Shown here: piece by piece, positions 1 through 12,490 of the stretch
How positions within the stretch are numbered: the first letter of the stretch is position 1
Layout of the letters: each line of letters opens with the position of its first letter
NCBI RefSeq assembly: GCF_037975245.1
Contig: NC_092562.1
Location: forward strand, 11,013,001 to 11,077,000
DNA length: 64,000 bases
Origin: Apostichopus japonicus
Taxonomy: Eukaryota; Echinodermata; Holothuroidea; Aspidochirotida; Stichopodidae
Direction: 5' to 3'
Notes under the pieces: model-generated
The model's input: the letters and a program-made list of their open reading frames with translations, nothing else
The model's database searches: none
What the model was told of the DNA's origin: nothing
Program-made: the position numbers and the translations under genes

Positions 1-614
1 TGTTACCTCCAGAACCCTTTTCCATCTATATTCCATTTAGATTCATGTTTAATATCTTATGAACACATGGTAAATTTATCTTGTCATACTCGGGCAACAG
101 TTGGCATACTATATATCAGGCATGAGCTTTTTACGCGAATTCGCGGAATATCTGTGATTTCTTTTCTACCTCCGAGATTTACACCTCTCAATTTCCGTGA
201 ATTTCTAACAACAGCGTTGTGTCATTTGATCCGTTGTTCGCATGTTTTTCATTACCTATGGATATCCAACCTGCAGGGGGACGAAAACTATTATCCTAAC
301 ACACTGTAGCATAAGCAAACTGGAGCCTATACTGCCAGTTTTGCAAAGTTCTGTGATTTTTTTTTACCCCAGACTCATCCCTGTATATATATATATATGG
401 ATCATAAACATGTGATGAAATGTATTTGAATGAGGTTTGATATCATCTATGAAGAAAGAAAACTTTGCAGAAAACTTCTGCAACTGCCCCATCATCGTCG
501 TTGTCATCATCACTTTAAAATATTCAGTGTCAAGACTCTCTGAATGACACGTCTGAAATCTTCCGAAAGTTGTCGATCAAAACCGTTCTGTTTGACCTTG
601 TGTTTCTTCTTCAG
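1..614 (+). other. Intron of the WDR36 homologue, no exon seen
   Basis: The exon at 615 is preceded by a pyrimidine-rich acceptor ending in CAG. I see no in-frame WD-repeat exon in the 614 bases before it. A short (TA)n run lies near 385-400. The stretch is read as the 3' part of an intron whose upstream exon is outside the window. Confidence 0.6.
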
Positions 615-3600
615 GCGGTGGATGTCACATCTTGCGGGAACTTTGTGGTGATTGGTTGGAACACCGGCCATGTGAAACTCTACAACATCCAATCTGGAAT
701 CTACCGAGGAAACTATGGCAAAGACAAAGGTAAAAGAGCAGTTGATTTGATTTGGTTTATATCAGAGAACTACAGTGGAAATATCTCATACGAAACTGAT
801 TAATAACAATTCATGAAACTGGTCCAGGAAGATATCCATTCCAGGTAAAGAATATGGGCGATAGCCCAGTGATAATTGTTGTGAATTCAGGGAATAGTTT
901 AGCCAGTATCACATAGCAAAACTGCACTGCAACGTAGTCAAGTGCACAGACATACAGCTGGACAAATATTTACTAAGAAGCCACATTGAAAACCTTCAAA
1001 ACTGCACAGAGACAAAATTTGGACGATAGATCATTCCCGGGACTTCCATTTTCCCCCAACAACTGCCCACAAGTTTATTTGTTGCCGGTTTGACTCGATT
1101 CAAGGACTCTGCTACTCATTAATAATCATAACCCATGATTGTCTGCATCTCTCCCATGTAGGGACAGCTCACTCGGGACCTGTTAGAGGTGTGGCTGTGG
1201 ATGGTCTCAACCAGGTCGCCATGACAACATCATCTGATCAGAAAGTGAAATTCTGGCATTTTAGAGAGAAGAAGTTGCTACAAGAAGTCGATGTTCAGTG
1301 TCCAGTCAGTCAGATGAAGTTGCACCGCGAGAGGTTTGTTAGATCTGTTCATTGGTCTTTCTGACAATCACTGCAAATAGCTTTGACTTTCCAAGTGTAA
1401 TTTTCTTGTAATCAATGTTTGAAAATGTGATTCAGTTGGAATGTTGTAATTAGCTGTCAATGTTCTCAGTGTTTAGAATTTCATTAAAACTCCACCTTAT
1501 TGGTAGAAACTATACATTCCTTTTTGGATTAATGATTTGAAATTTAAAAAAGGAAAGAAAATGCAGAATGACATCAATCACTCTTCTGTTGCTAGATGCA
1601 TTCACAAATTATTACCAGTTTTGAAGAATTCATATCTTTGTCATACACAATGCTAAAGATGCACAAAATTTGCAACGACGTTTTTTAGCAATTACCAGTA
1701 TATCCCTTCAAAGCTTTATTTTGCGTTGTTGACGTTATGACAACCTGATCGAGCGATTTCTTATGAACCCTGGATACCCCTCAGTCCAACAAACAGATCT
1801 GTGTGGTCACCAATGCTTGGCTAGTTCGACAGTAATAAGTGCGTTATTAACAGTTGAATACAGCAGAAGAAAACTTTTGTGTCCCACAAATTTCCTCTCA
1901 AAGTTGAAATTGATCTGATCTTTTGAAACTGTATTCCCTGCCATGATGGATTTGTGATTGATGTTCAAGTTTTATCCCAGAAATTTCGAACTGGCTTCAT
2001 AATTGCTATGATAACTGAATTAGTTGACTTTGGATGCTATTCCATTTCCCCCACAGTTCAATGGTTGCCTTGGCAATGGATAATTTTAGTATCTACATCA
2101 TGGACATAGAGCTCAGGAGAATCGTCAGAAAATACCAAGGTCATCAAAATGTGGTTTCCGATATGGTGAGCTTTTTCCTATGTAATGTTTTTTTTATGTC
2201 CTAGGAATAGGTTACAGGTTGCCAATGTAAAGACACTCAGTTGAGACAAGATTTTTTTCTTGTACTGTAGTGTGTTGCCCCTCTTCAAAGCACTCATAGT
2301 GACAGTACAAGCAGTATGAATATAATGTTGAACTATCAGATCAAGGTCAGGAACTGCATATACTGTCAGTACGAGTGCTTTAAAGCACGATATGGGAGGA
2401 CAGTATAGAGTGTTATCAGCATTATGTAGTTGTCCTAACTGGCTGGTAAAGAGTGTTAGCTGATCTAAATAGAGTTAATAGAAGAGGACAATCTTATGTT
2501 GAACTAAATAAAAAGTAGTGTCAACTTGTTTTAGTATGTCCAGATGACAATTAAATGTTTAAGTTTGCTTCCATAAGTTTGTCTATAACGTTATGTCCCG
2601 TGTTGTTGCATAGTATACACATACCGAATAGAAGTTAGCAGCCGCTAACAGCGCATGTAAATAAATACACAGTTTTTTTTTAAGTAGAAGGCAGCAATGC
2701 TAAATAAGAACTAACTGTAGACAATCAGAAGTGATATATGTCATTAATACAATACTACCTGGAATTAAATCTTCATTCTTACTCCTTACTTCTTAAAAGC
2801 TTAGGAATGCAACCTTCAGACATAAAATAAAAACCATTCCTTCTTTCTGTTGTTTTACATAATTACTATAGGCCTTCTCTTCTGATGCCCGTTGGCTGGT
2901 CTCAGCTTCAATGGACTGTTCCGTTCGGACGTGGGACTTACCAACCTCCAAGTATGTATTCCCGTGGCTCAGATGTTGTTGGATGGCCAAATTTTTTACT
3001 ATTTTGTAAATCAAACCGAGTATTACTTCAAAATAGGATCGCAATCGAACCAACCTAGGGTAGCCGTATAGATTGTTTTAAGCATTGAATGTTTATTAAC
3101 AAGAAAATAACAAATACTGTTGTGTCTAAAAATATTTTGCAATCCAAACACTTTTTTGTCAGTATTTGTAACCAAGCAGATGAAACACCTCATAATGGAA
3201 TTGTGGTACAATAAATCTAAAAAATGTTATAATGGATACACAAAGTTTCTTTAAGACAACGGAAAATTTGCTTGGAAAGAATTTTTCCCTTTATTAATGG
3301 AAAAGAGGTTTTACTTGTACCAGTAAAGTGTGTTGCTTGCTTCTTAATTGCCACACAATTCATTGAGGTAAGAAGATGAACAAAAGTGTGGTCCAGTGGA
3401 AATGGCAGGGGTAAGAAAAGTAGAAAATGGTTGGGGTTTGGGGGTCTTTCACAGAAGAATATTAATCATGGAGATGTCAGGTTTGCCTTTGCCATAAGTT
3501 TGAAATTTCACTATTTTGTATCTCAAAATTGGGAATATTTTTACCTAGAAATTCCTCCTTTAACCATAATTTACATAATAATACCATAAATTCCAAGTTA

Positions 3601-4956
3601 TGTCTTCAAACTTAAAGTATTTACTCAAAACCTCCAACAATTCTTGTCTGAACATTTCAACTGTTTGTCTCAATTAACTTTCGACCATTGCATCATCTAT
3701 GTTATAATAATCATCTATGTTATGATAATACCATAAATTCCAAGTTATGTCTTCAAACTTAAAGTATTTACTCAAACCTCCAACAATTCTTGTCTGAACA
3801 TTTCAACTGTTTGTCTCAATTAACTTTCGACCATTGCATCATCTATGTTATAATAATCATCTATGTTAGGATAATACCATAAATTCCAAGTTTTGTCTTC
3901 AAATTTAAAGTATTTACTCAAAACCTCCAACAATTCTTGTCTGAACATTTCAACTGTTTGCTCAATTAACTTTCGACCATTGCATCATCTATGTTGCGAG
4001 TTATTCTTGATTCAAATATTAAAAATTTAGTTGAAATTTTTTTCACTATTTACCCTGTTTTTTTTTTTTTTTTTTGTCTGATCAGGATGGTGGACTGCTT
4101 TTTAGTGGATGCAGCTGTGACCAGCTTGTGTATATCACCGACCAATGCTTACCTAGCAACCACACATGTAGATGACCTTGGCATATATCTTTGGTAAATA
4201 TCTTATCACCTGAGTTGCATTATCACAGTAGGGGAAAGTTAACTAATTGTCTAAAAAATCTTGACAATAAAAGACAAAAAAAAAATACAAAAAACAAAAA
4301 ACAAAAAATACAAAAAACAAAAAATACAACAACAAAAAAATGCAAAAGGTTAATAAAAAATAGTGTGTTAATTTAATATCGATGAAAACATCAGGAAGCA
4401 AAGAAAAAAAAAAAAAAAATTAACAGATACTTTGCTTGATTCCAGGCATATCATATTCTGAAATGCTTTCATACTTGTTAAATTGATTAAGTTTTCTGTT
4501 TCGAGTGAGGCTCACCATGACTACATTTGGAAACAATGGGAATACATTCTCTTCATAACAAAGTATGAAATAGACTCCACTCAGGTCACGTTGACAATGG
4601 GCTGGTTTAAAAATGAGTATCAGAAAAAGGAAGCTGAGAGACCATGTTTTTGGGGTGGGTGGGGTGGCTGCATCCATTACGTTATGTTTCGTATACACAT
4701 TTTAAGGGGTTTTGTCATTTTGTTACTTAATTTTACTTAAAACTCACTTTTCTCTTTTTTAGGAATTTCACTGTAAATCTTTATTATTTTTAATATTATT
4801 CCTTCGTATATATTTATATATATTTTTTATATTAATATTTAAGCTGTGTCAATTTTATTCTTCATATTCATATTTTAAGGGTTTTGTCATTTTGTTGTCA
4901 TTGTAAAGCGCTCTTGAACATGCTTAAGCATGAAAAGAGCGCTATATAAATTGGTA

Positions 4957-4993
<37 letters not shown>

Positions 4994-7900
4994 CATTTTC
5001 CTGCAACAAAAAGAAACATTAACTGTTTCGTTGTCATTACCTTCCTCGTCAGGTCAAACAGAACCCTGTACAGTCACGTCAGCTTACGTCCGCTACCCTC
5101 TGACTACGAACCGACCGTTATATTGATGCCCGGTGCCTGCTTGGACACAAAAGGTTTGATAGTTTCTCTTAAAGTCTCAATACGAGTTTGCTGATGAATT
5201 TCGGAAAAAACAAACTTCCGAAGCAGATTCGATGTTCATTATTCTTAAATATGCACTCTGATCAGGTGGGTTTAATGGAGGAAAGCTGTCGCAATCGAAA
5301 AGAAAGAAATTTTTATTTTCTGCCGCCCTAATGGCATGAACATTTTACCGTAAAAATCACTGCGACTGCCCATATCAGCATGTTCATTACACAAATGTAA
5401 CCTGTATATAGGCCTTCTTGTATCGTCCACTTTTTTTTACCCAATTTCATGGAGGAAACGTCTGAAAGCACCTGTTCATTCCTTGCAATGGAGGGAAATG
5501 ACACGATTTTGCAAGTTACATCGGTAAGACCGAAAGAAAGATACTATTCAAGAGAATGGACCTAACACAGGCTAGCACACAGGCCTAACGGTCGTAAACA
5601 AAACAGGGAGATTTGATTGGCGCATGATCTGTTGGGCGGGGCTTGCATATTTTGATTGAAGTTTGACGAATCTACGGACTCGTTACAAAATCTGGCAAAT
5701 TTTATTCAGCTCAAAATGTTTATGGACAGATGACTCAATAAAAATAATGGTTATTGATAGGAAAATTGCATAGAACGGTGTCATTTTCACTGAGCTTTCA
5801 GGGCAGTAAGCTGGAAAGGTCTAAGTTAAAATTTGGCAAACACACAATGAGACTTGAATATGGATATAGACCTATCGTTGAGTTTTGTATTGTTGGTTTT
5901 TCTAGACACTGAGATCTGCTGATTCAACAACCATTTGATTTACCGGGAGGAATTAAAATGTATTTTTCTCTCTCTTTCACCCTACCCACTACCCTGGAAA
6001 ATTAGATGAAGGACCCTCTCCAAATTTGGAGAACGACCTCGCAACCCTGGAATTTCAATCGCCGGAGCAAATATCAGCGGAGCTGATAACCTTGTCTCTC
6101 TTACCAAACTCTCGCTGGCAAAGTCTTACCAATTTGGACTTAATTAAGGTCAGTAGTAGGTGGGCGTTTAACATCTTAAGAGGGAATCCAGGAAGACTTA
6201 GAGTGTTTTTTCTTTTTTGGGATTAATTTCAATGTTGGCTACCACCTTCGGCATGTTCCTTGAAGCTGAATGAAACCCATCAAGCCCTGATATTCAAACT
6301 TCTTCTTGTTTTGTTAGGCTTGGTTACTCTCATTTCCACCTTCATTATCTTGGCAACCTTTCAGCGGTGGATTCTATGGCCTGGGGGAGTGTGGAGGGGA
6401 GGGGGGGGGTCTGTAGGGAATCCCCTTTGAGAATTGTTTACATGATCAAGTGTGCTTGGTTGCAAAATGGTATTTTGTTTTGGAAGTAAAATGTGGAAGT
6501 AAATTTCCCTCGCAATGATCAGCAATTTGTTCTTTCTTCTCTCTTGGCGACCCTCCAAAATTTGTTGGCGACCCTCATTTTCAATACCAGTGCCTTTAAA
6601 AGAATATTGTCTGGTGTGACACCGCCAATATTAGGTATGGTATTAAAGATGATTTCTGTTTCCTTAAAGGGGCTATGGATTTATGTTCCTGTTTGGCGTG
6701 ATGCCAATGTCGTGTGTGCTTTGTTAGTGTGATAGTTTTTTAAGGCCTCATAGGGTAGAGGTTACAGTGAGTGGACCCTGCCCTGCATGTTAGGGTAGAG
6801 GTTACAGTCAGTGGACCCTGCCCTGCGGGTTAGGGTAGATGTTACAGTCAGTGGACCCTGCCCTGCGGGTAAGAGTAGAAGTTACAGTTAATAAACCCTG
6901 TCCTGCGGGTTAGGGTAGAGAATAGAATGAAGTTTATTCCATAATATCACGTGACAGTGCTTTGTACCACCACTCCCATGATTCTTATGTAAGTCATGAT
7001 AATCCTAAGAAACACTACAGTGTTCCAATAGCTACTTTTTTGATTTCAGATACACATGTTGTATGTGTGTATGTATGTATGTATGTATTTTAGATCCTCC
7101 TGCAAGCAGGAACTCACGAAGAAGCCTCATTGGCTAATCAAAGCCGCAAGCTGACCGTAGTCAGTCTCTTACATTCATATTTAACATCCATGATTATGAA
7201 TTGTCCATTTTCAACAACTCTGTAACTGGACGACATACATTAATCTTGGAGTGACTCGAACTGGGGACCTTATGATTGAAAGGCACCGGCGTTAACCACT
7301 GAGCTAACACTCCTGTGTTTGTATGCTTCTTCATGTTTGTATTATGTTTGTATGCTCCTTCCTAATTTGTATGCTCCTTCAATTCCAAGGCGAACATGTG
7401 GATTTCATACAAATTTGGAGAATGACTTCACAATTCTTTACAAAGAAAAAAAACAGACAAAAACAAGACATGAGACAAGCTGATAGTCTTGTCAATCTGC
7501 AAACCAAACTTTACTCTTGAGAAGTCTTACAAGTTCCCCTTAATAAAAGGGGTTTTCTGGTGACAAACAATGCTTACATTGAAGATATTGGCCCTAACTT
7601 GGGACAAGGTAGCTTTGTATGTCAGCTATTTTAGCTGGCTAAAACCTTGCACAGTAAAAGAGTTACATTTAGAACCACACTCACACCAGATTGGTAGGGT
7701 AGCATTTGTCATCCAGTGGTTTAATCATTTCCACACTGCGTTATTCTATGTGAGGGTGTCTGTCTTTGAAAAGGACAGTGCTAGTATTACAAACTCTATC
7801 ATGATAGTGTAGACTGTAGGGTGTTAGGTAGCCAGACATCCCTGCTTTCGGGGGATAGTCCCCAGATGGAAGGTTTCCTCACAAATGTCCCCAGGGTCTA

Positions 7901-10900
7901 TGTTCTGTCTTGAGCATAGTCCCAAATTTTGTAGAAAGGGCCCCACATAATTTCAGTTTTTCCCTGATTACCCTTCCTTTTGCAGAAACGTGATTGTTTA
8001 AAGTAAAAGAAATGTAAGGCGAATCCAGGAGCGATCATTCAATACTTTTGTAGCCTGTAAAATCACACGTAAGACATCTTTTCGCACTTTGAAAATAACT
8101 ATTGAGACTTCCCCGCGGTCATTATCGTTTACAAAACACTTGTTTCTTGATTCGGTTTTCTAAATCGAGGCATCTGTCCGCCATTATCCCCGAAGCAAAG
8201 AACCACCAAAAAGCGGCTCTGAGCGGCTCTCAAAATTCCACAACTCCCTCTTAAACATACAGCCTGCAGGTGACTAACTCTTAATGTGAACATGATGGCT
8301 GTCAAATTCAATAATCATGTTCCCAGATTCCCTGGAGAGAAACTCCTGAGAATATGGTCACCTTCCTCTACGGATACCTTGCTTGTATTACACAGCGAAT
8401 TTAACATCATTATCTTCGACACAATATGCAAAAATATCATTTCTTTAATAAGATCCTCAGAAACTCTCCGAAACTGTGAGATAAGCTTTTAAATTGTAGG
8501 AAGAAACTTTGCAATGTTACCAACGCTAGATCGCCAGTTGGCAGCTTCTTCATGTCTAGATATGTTTCACTAATCACATTTGACCAAAAAGAAAGGAATG
8601 ATTTGTTATTTATAATTTTTTAATACTTTCATGTGCACACTCACTGTTGAGCACACTCACTGTTGAGCACACTCACTGTTGAGCACACTCACTGTTGAGC
8701 ACACTCACTGTTGAGAATAAAGGATGTGGGAATAATCCGTGGGCACATGCATGCCTTGTGTTTACTTGCTGAGACTTATTATAACAGATATTTTAAAGAA
8801 AGAAAACAAAATGGAGAAACCACTATCTGGGATTAATGCTAAAAGTAAAATTTAAGTATCTCTTGATCTGGATAGCTGTCTAAGGGAGTTCTATATCTGA
8901 GAACAACTGACGTTAGACAAAACAGGAAATCCATGATTTTTGTTCTCATCATGATTTTTTTTAAAACATCTTCTTTAACAAGTCCTTCGTTTCCCACCTG
9001 CCCCCCCCCCTGCTCACTCCTCACTGTCAGCTGTAGTTTGGCCAAGAGATAATTCTTCTTTTCTTTTTTCCCCCCTCGTCATCAGACACGAAACAAACCA
9101 AAGGAACCGCTTAAAGTCCCAAAATCAGCCCCTTTCTTCCTACCAGTAGCCTCTGGCTTGGAACCGAGCTTAGACGTTCAGAAGGAGACGAAATCGAGCA
9201 AGGTGAGTGGTTAGCTTATGGTTATTTGATGGCTACTCAACACTTACCAATATTTTACCGGCATGCTGGGTGGTAATGCAGTTTGGCATAGAGGGGTGAA
9301 TTTGTCGCGTTATTTATTGTGGCATAGTACTAGTGAATGCTGTATCCAAGAAAAGCAAACCAGTCAAAAATTTATACTGTTGGCTAAACTGCCAAGAGGC
9401 ATAGATTAGCTTAAAATGTTAGGCAATTTTCTTCTCAACAGTTGAAAGTCTTCCCATCAATTGCCTTAAGTCACAGATCACAAGGCTTCTTCTAAGGGTA
9501 CTAAAATATCACAGTGCTTTTGGTTTTGTGGATTTCAGCAAACTGTTCCATACCAGTCGAAAATTTATGAAGTTTGGCTAAACTGCCAAGAGGCATAGAT
9601 TAGCTTAAAATGTTATGCAATTTTCTTCTCAACAGTTGAAAGTCTTCCCATGACTTGCCTTAAGTCACAGATCACAAGGCTTCTTCTAAGGGTACTAAAA
9701 TATCACAGTGCTTTTGGTTTTGTGGATTTCAGCAAACTGTTCCATACCAGTCGAAAATTTATGAAGTTTGGCTAAACTGCCAAGAGGCATAGATTAGCTT
9801 AAAATGTTATGCAATTTTCTTCTCAACAGTTGAAAGTCTTCCCATGACTTGCCTTAAGTCACAGATCACAAGGCTTCTTCTAAGGGTACTAAAATATCAC
9901 AGTGCTTTTGGGTTTGTGGATTTCTGCCCTCCGGCATTGACCACCTTTATGTAAAAACATCGCCAAATGTCGATGTAAACATGTTTTGGTTTTTTTAGAC
10001 ATTCATATTGCATAACCTATCATCAAATTCACTCAAGCAATTTCTCAATTTGGCATTCTAGGTTTGTAGAACATGGTTAGCCAAACAAATAGAAAAAAAA
10101 AAAAAATAGAAAAAAAAATATTGAAACAAATATTGGATTGGACATGTTCATGTTAGAAAGGAACTCATTCGGAAAAACTTTCCAAGTCGAGAGAAACAGT
10201 CAGCCTTTTTCTGTTAAATTCATGTAAACATCATTCAACAACTAAGATGTCTAAGTCTCTTTTGAAGGGGATGGATGTCAATGTTGAAAAGTACCATTTT
10301 AACAAATGACTCCCAGGATATCTGTTGTTTTTTTTTTTTTGGCAGAATTCTTTTGTGTGACTGGCATGTTTTAAGCTTTTAGGTATTGTTCAATAGAACA
10401 ATTAATGACAGGGTACCTCTACAAAAGTCAGCATTCTTATATTTTGATCCACAATATTCTTTTTGAAAATATTGAAAGCTAAGAATCCAAAAAGTGGCCA
10501 CAGGGTGTTACAAAGATGAATAGACTACTTGATTTTTTTTTTTCTTCCTTCACATTATTATTGTATGAATTGGACAGTTGCATCGTGTCATGAGACTTTC
10601 CCAAATTTAAATTTATTTGCATCTAATGCCGATTGGGAATTTTTTTTTTTTTTTTTTGGCAGGTAAGAAAAGTTGCAGTTGCAGGATCTCTTAACCTCGC
10701 CTCTGAACTCTGCCAACTGTTACTGGAATCAGCTCAGAAAGAGGACCGTACCTGTGAGTAATTTTGCATCTTATTTGTCAGTTTTTTTGTCTTCAGTTTT
10801 ATTTTGAGCAGCTCTGAGGGTTTCTTCATTCAGAGCATCTTTGATGATTTCATTCAGCTTCAAGAAATCCTGCAACGAAGCAATCAAAGCAGTGAAAGGC

Positions 10901-12490
10901 TGCAAAAGAACGTGTGTTCTGACCGCCCCTTAGTGCAAGCTTTCCAACATTTCACACCAGCGCAAGAAATGATTTCTTTCAGAAGGATTGCTCGTAACCT
11001 TTTTTATCAAACCGACATGACAGGCCCACTTTGCTGATTTAGGGTGTGGCTGCAGATCCCCCATTAAGGTCAGGTTTGATACGTCCGTGTGTTCTTGAGA
11101 ATTATCGTTGTAATCAATGATAATTGCGAGCAAATTTTGCCCCCTTACCCCCCCTTCTCCTCCCCCTCACCCTTCCCTTCACAAATGCATTCTTACTGAC
11201 AATCAGCGCTGGCAAACCACTGCACCACTTCTCTATTTCACTCTTTTGAGATAACATTTATAATCTAGTTTTAAATTACCTTACTTAAAACTAAACTATG
11301 TTTATAAACTCTGACTTTATCTTATGAACGTTTAAGTAAGTCGTAGTTGAGTATATTAAGTAAATGATACCCGAAAGCCGGTTCTATTTTGAAACTTTTT
11401 GCAGATGAAGCAGTACTGGAGTACATGACGAAGTTGAACCCTTCAGCTACCGATACAGAGATAAGATCCTTGGATCCCATTGGTGGAGGCTCTCATATCG
11501 CCATGGCGATCTTCATGAAGGCACTCATCGATTGGTTGCAATCTAACCAAAGCTTTGAAATTGTTCAAGCATACATCAGCTTGTTCTTGAAGGTGAGTCT
11601 TTGGAAGTGTTACAGCATGCTGTTAGGATTGTTTGGGTGGAGCAGTTTCGTGTTCGTTAGCTAATTGCTAATTAACAATTCCTAATCACTCGTACGACCT
11701 TCTCTTCATTCCCACTCACATTCTTTAACATAAAGGGCAGAAGCACTGACCTTTTTAAAGTTTTGATAGTAATTAAAATTTCACATGAAAGTGCTTCACA
11801 AATAGTGAAAAACTGTTTTTAAAATACTAGATTGCAACTAGATATGTTTTTTTATTATTTGATACTAGTGTTAGGTTTTACTGGTTCTAAAAGAATTCAC
11901 TATCAGTGACAGTGTACTGAGGTACTAGCATCTTTGGCTTTACCATAGGTTTTGTGATTTATACTAGTGTTTGGTTTTACTGGTCCTAAAATAATTCACT
12001 ATCAGAATACTGAGGTACTAGCATATTTGGTTTTACTATAGGTTTTGGTTAGTTATCCTAGTGTTAGGTTTTACTGGTCCTAAAAGAATTCACTATCATA
12101 ACACTGAGGTACTAGCATCTTTGGAATTACCATAGGTTTTGTTATTTATACTAGTGTTAGGTTTTTCTGGTCCTTATAGAATTTGCTATCATAATATCGA
12201 GGTACTAGCATCTCATCTTTGGCCACCTTTGAAGCAGAGGGGACTAGTGAACAGAGACCAAAGAATAAAGCTTGACGATATCCTTTTCCACCGGATCAAT
12301 TTACCGATATGAATTATCTTGTCTCTTCGATATATAGATCCACGGGGACGAAATCAGCAGAACCTCTGAGTTGGTGGAGTTACTGGATCGTTTACTGGGT
12401 GAACAAGAGAAGTCTTGGCAGAGGCTACAGGGTCAGTTTAACCAAACCATGTGTCTGATTAACTACATGAAGAGTGCGGTACTTTCTTGA
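615..12490 (+). CDS. WDR36: WDR36/UTP21 homologue, C-terminal 11 exons (5' part outside window)
   Basis: Eleven exons join in frame: 615-729, 1162-1333, 2057-2165, 2872-2951, 4086-4193, 5053-5153, 6006-6148, 9086-9202, 10663-10753, 11405-11592 and 12338-12490 (TGA). All internal introns are GT-AG and every phase agrees, giving 458 residues. The product matches the C-terminal half of WDR36/UTP21, a WD40 protein of the U3 snoRNP (small-subunit processome) that acts in the nucleolus in 18S rRNA maturation. Recognisable stretches are DVTSCGNFVVIG, SVRTWDLP and HVDDLGIYLWS (WD repeats), then SPEQISAELITLSLLP and KVPKSAPFF, which open the Utp21-specific C-terminal domain, and a C-terminus close to NYMKSAVLS. 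Known animal WDR36 is about 950 residues, so the N-terminal half lies before position 1. No stop or frameshift interrupts the exons, so the gene looks intact. The family match is from memory. Confidence 0.93.
3581..3996. repeat. Tandem repeat, about 146-bp unit, nearly 3 copies
   Basis: Units start with ATACCATAAATTCC at 3581, 3728 and 3874. Each carries CAATTAACTTTCGACC near its end, and they differ by only a few bases. The array lies in the WDR36 intron just upstream of the exon at 4086. Confidence 0.9.
4866..4992 (+). mobile_element. LINE-type 3' tail with terminal hairpin and (TAA)n
   Basis: The segment has a stem GCGCTCTT (4908-4915) pairing with AAGAGCGC (4935-4942). Inside it is the palindrome CATGCTTAAGCATG, and downstream come CTATATAAATT and an ATAATA tail. 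The same layout (AAGCGC stem, TATAAAT, trinucleotide tail) ends the LINE fragment near 29400 on the other strand. Only the 3' end is present; no ORF accompanies it. Confidence 0.6.
6751..6920. repeat. 40-bp minisatellite, about 4.25 copies
   Basis: TAGGGTAGAG-like starts recur every 40 bp at 6751, 6791, 6831, 6871 and 6911. Each is followed by GTTACAGT and GGACCCTGCCCTGC. The fourth copy is the most diverged. Located in the WDR36 intron between 6148 and 9086. Confidence 0.9.
7091..7313 (-). mobile_element. tRNA-derived SINE, family A, copy 1
   Basis: On the minus strand the element opens with a tRNA-like head: GTTAGCTCAGTGGTTAACGC resembles an A box and GTTCGAGTCACTCC a B box. A body of about 150 bp follows, ending near GCAGGAGGATCTAAAATAC and running into a (CATA)n tail at 7060-7090. 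Three other copies in this window (13219, 18115 and 43849) share head and body, which argues for a SINE rather than a functional tRNA gene. Confidence 0.88.
8634..8716. repeat. 16-bp minisatellite, 5 copies
   Basis: The unit CACACTCACTGTTGAG is repeated five times almost perfectly with no spacers. It lies in the WDR36 intron. Confidence 0.95.
9358..9926. repeat. 194-bp tandem repeat, about 3 copies
   Basis: Copies begin at CCAGTC near 9360, 9553 and 9747. Each contains GGCTAAACTGCCAAGAGGC and ends in TTTTGTGGATTTC. Copies 2 and 3 are nearly identical. The array lies just downstream of the exon ending at 9202. Confidence 0.93.
11861..12210. repeat. Diverged tandem repeat, about 95-bp unit, 4 copies
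   Basis: ACTAGTGTTAGGTTTT-like starts recur near 11864, 11962, 12058 and 12149. Each is followed by TTCACTATCA (or a variant) and GAGGTACTAGCAT. The array lies in the last WDR36 intron, about 130 bp upstream of the final exon. Confidence 0.85.

Noticed and set aside
8286-8492. 68-codon ORF in a WDR36 intron with ordinary composition
   Set aside because: It has no homology I recognise and no donor/acceptor arrangement; the flanking exons already join in phase without it.
8634-8716. CRISPR-like array
   Set aside because: The units abut without spacers and the DNA is eukaryotic.
10804-11037. 77-codon ORF between WDR36 exons
   Set aside because: Exons 10663-10753 and 11405-11592 splice directly in phase, and conserved WDR36 sequence is continuous across them.
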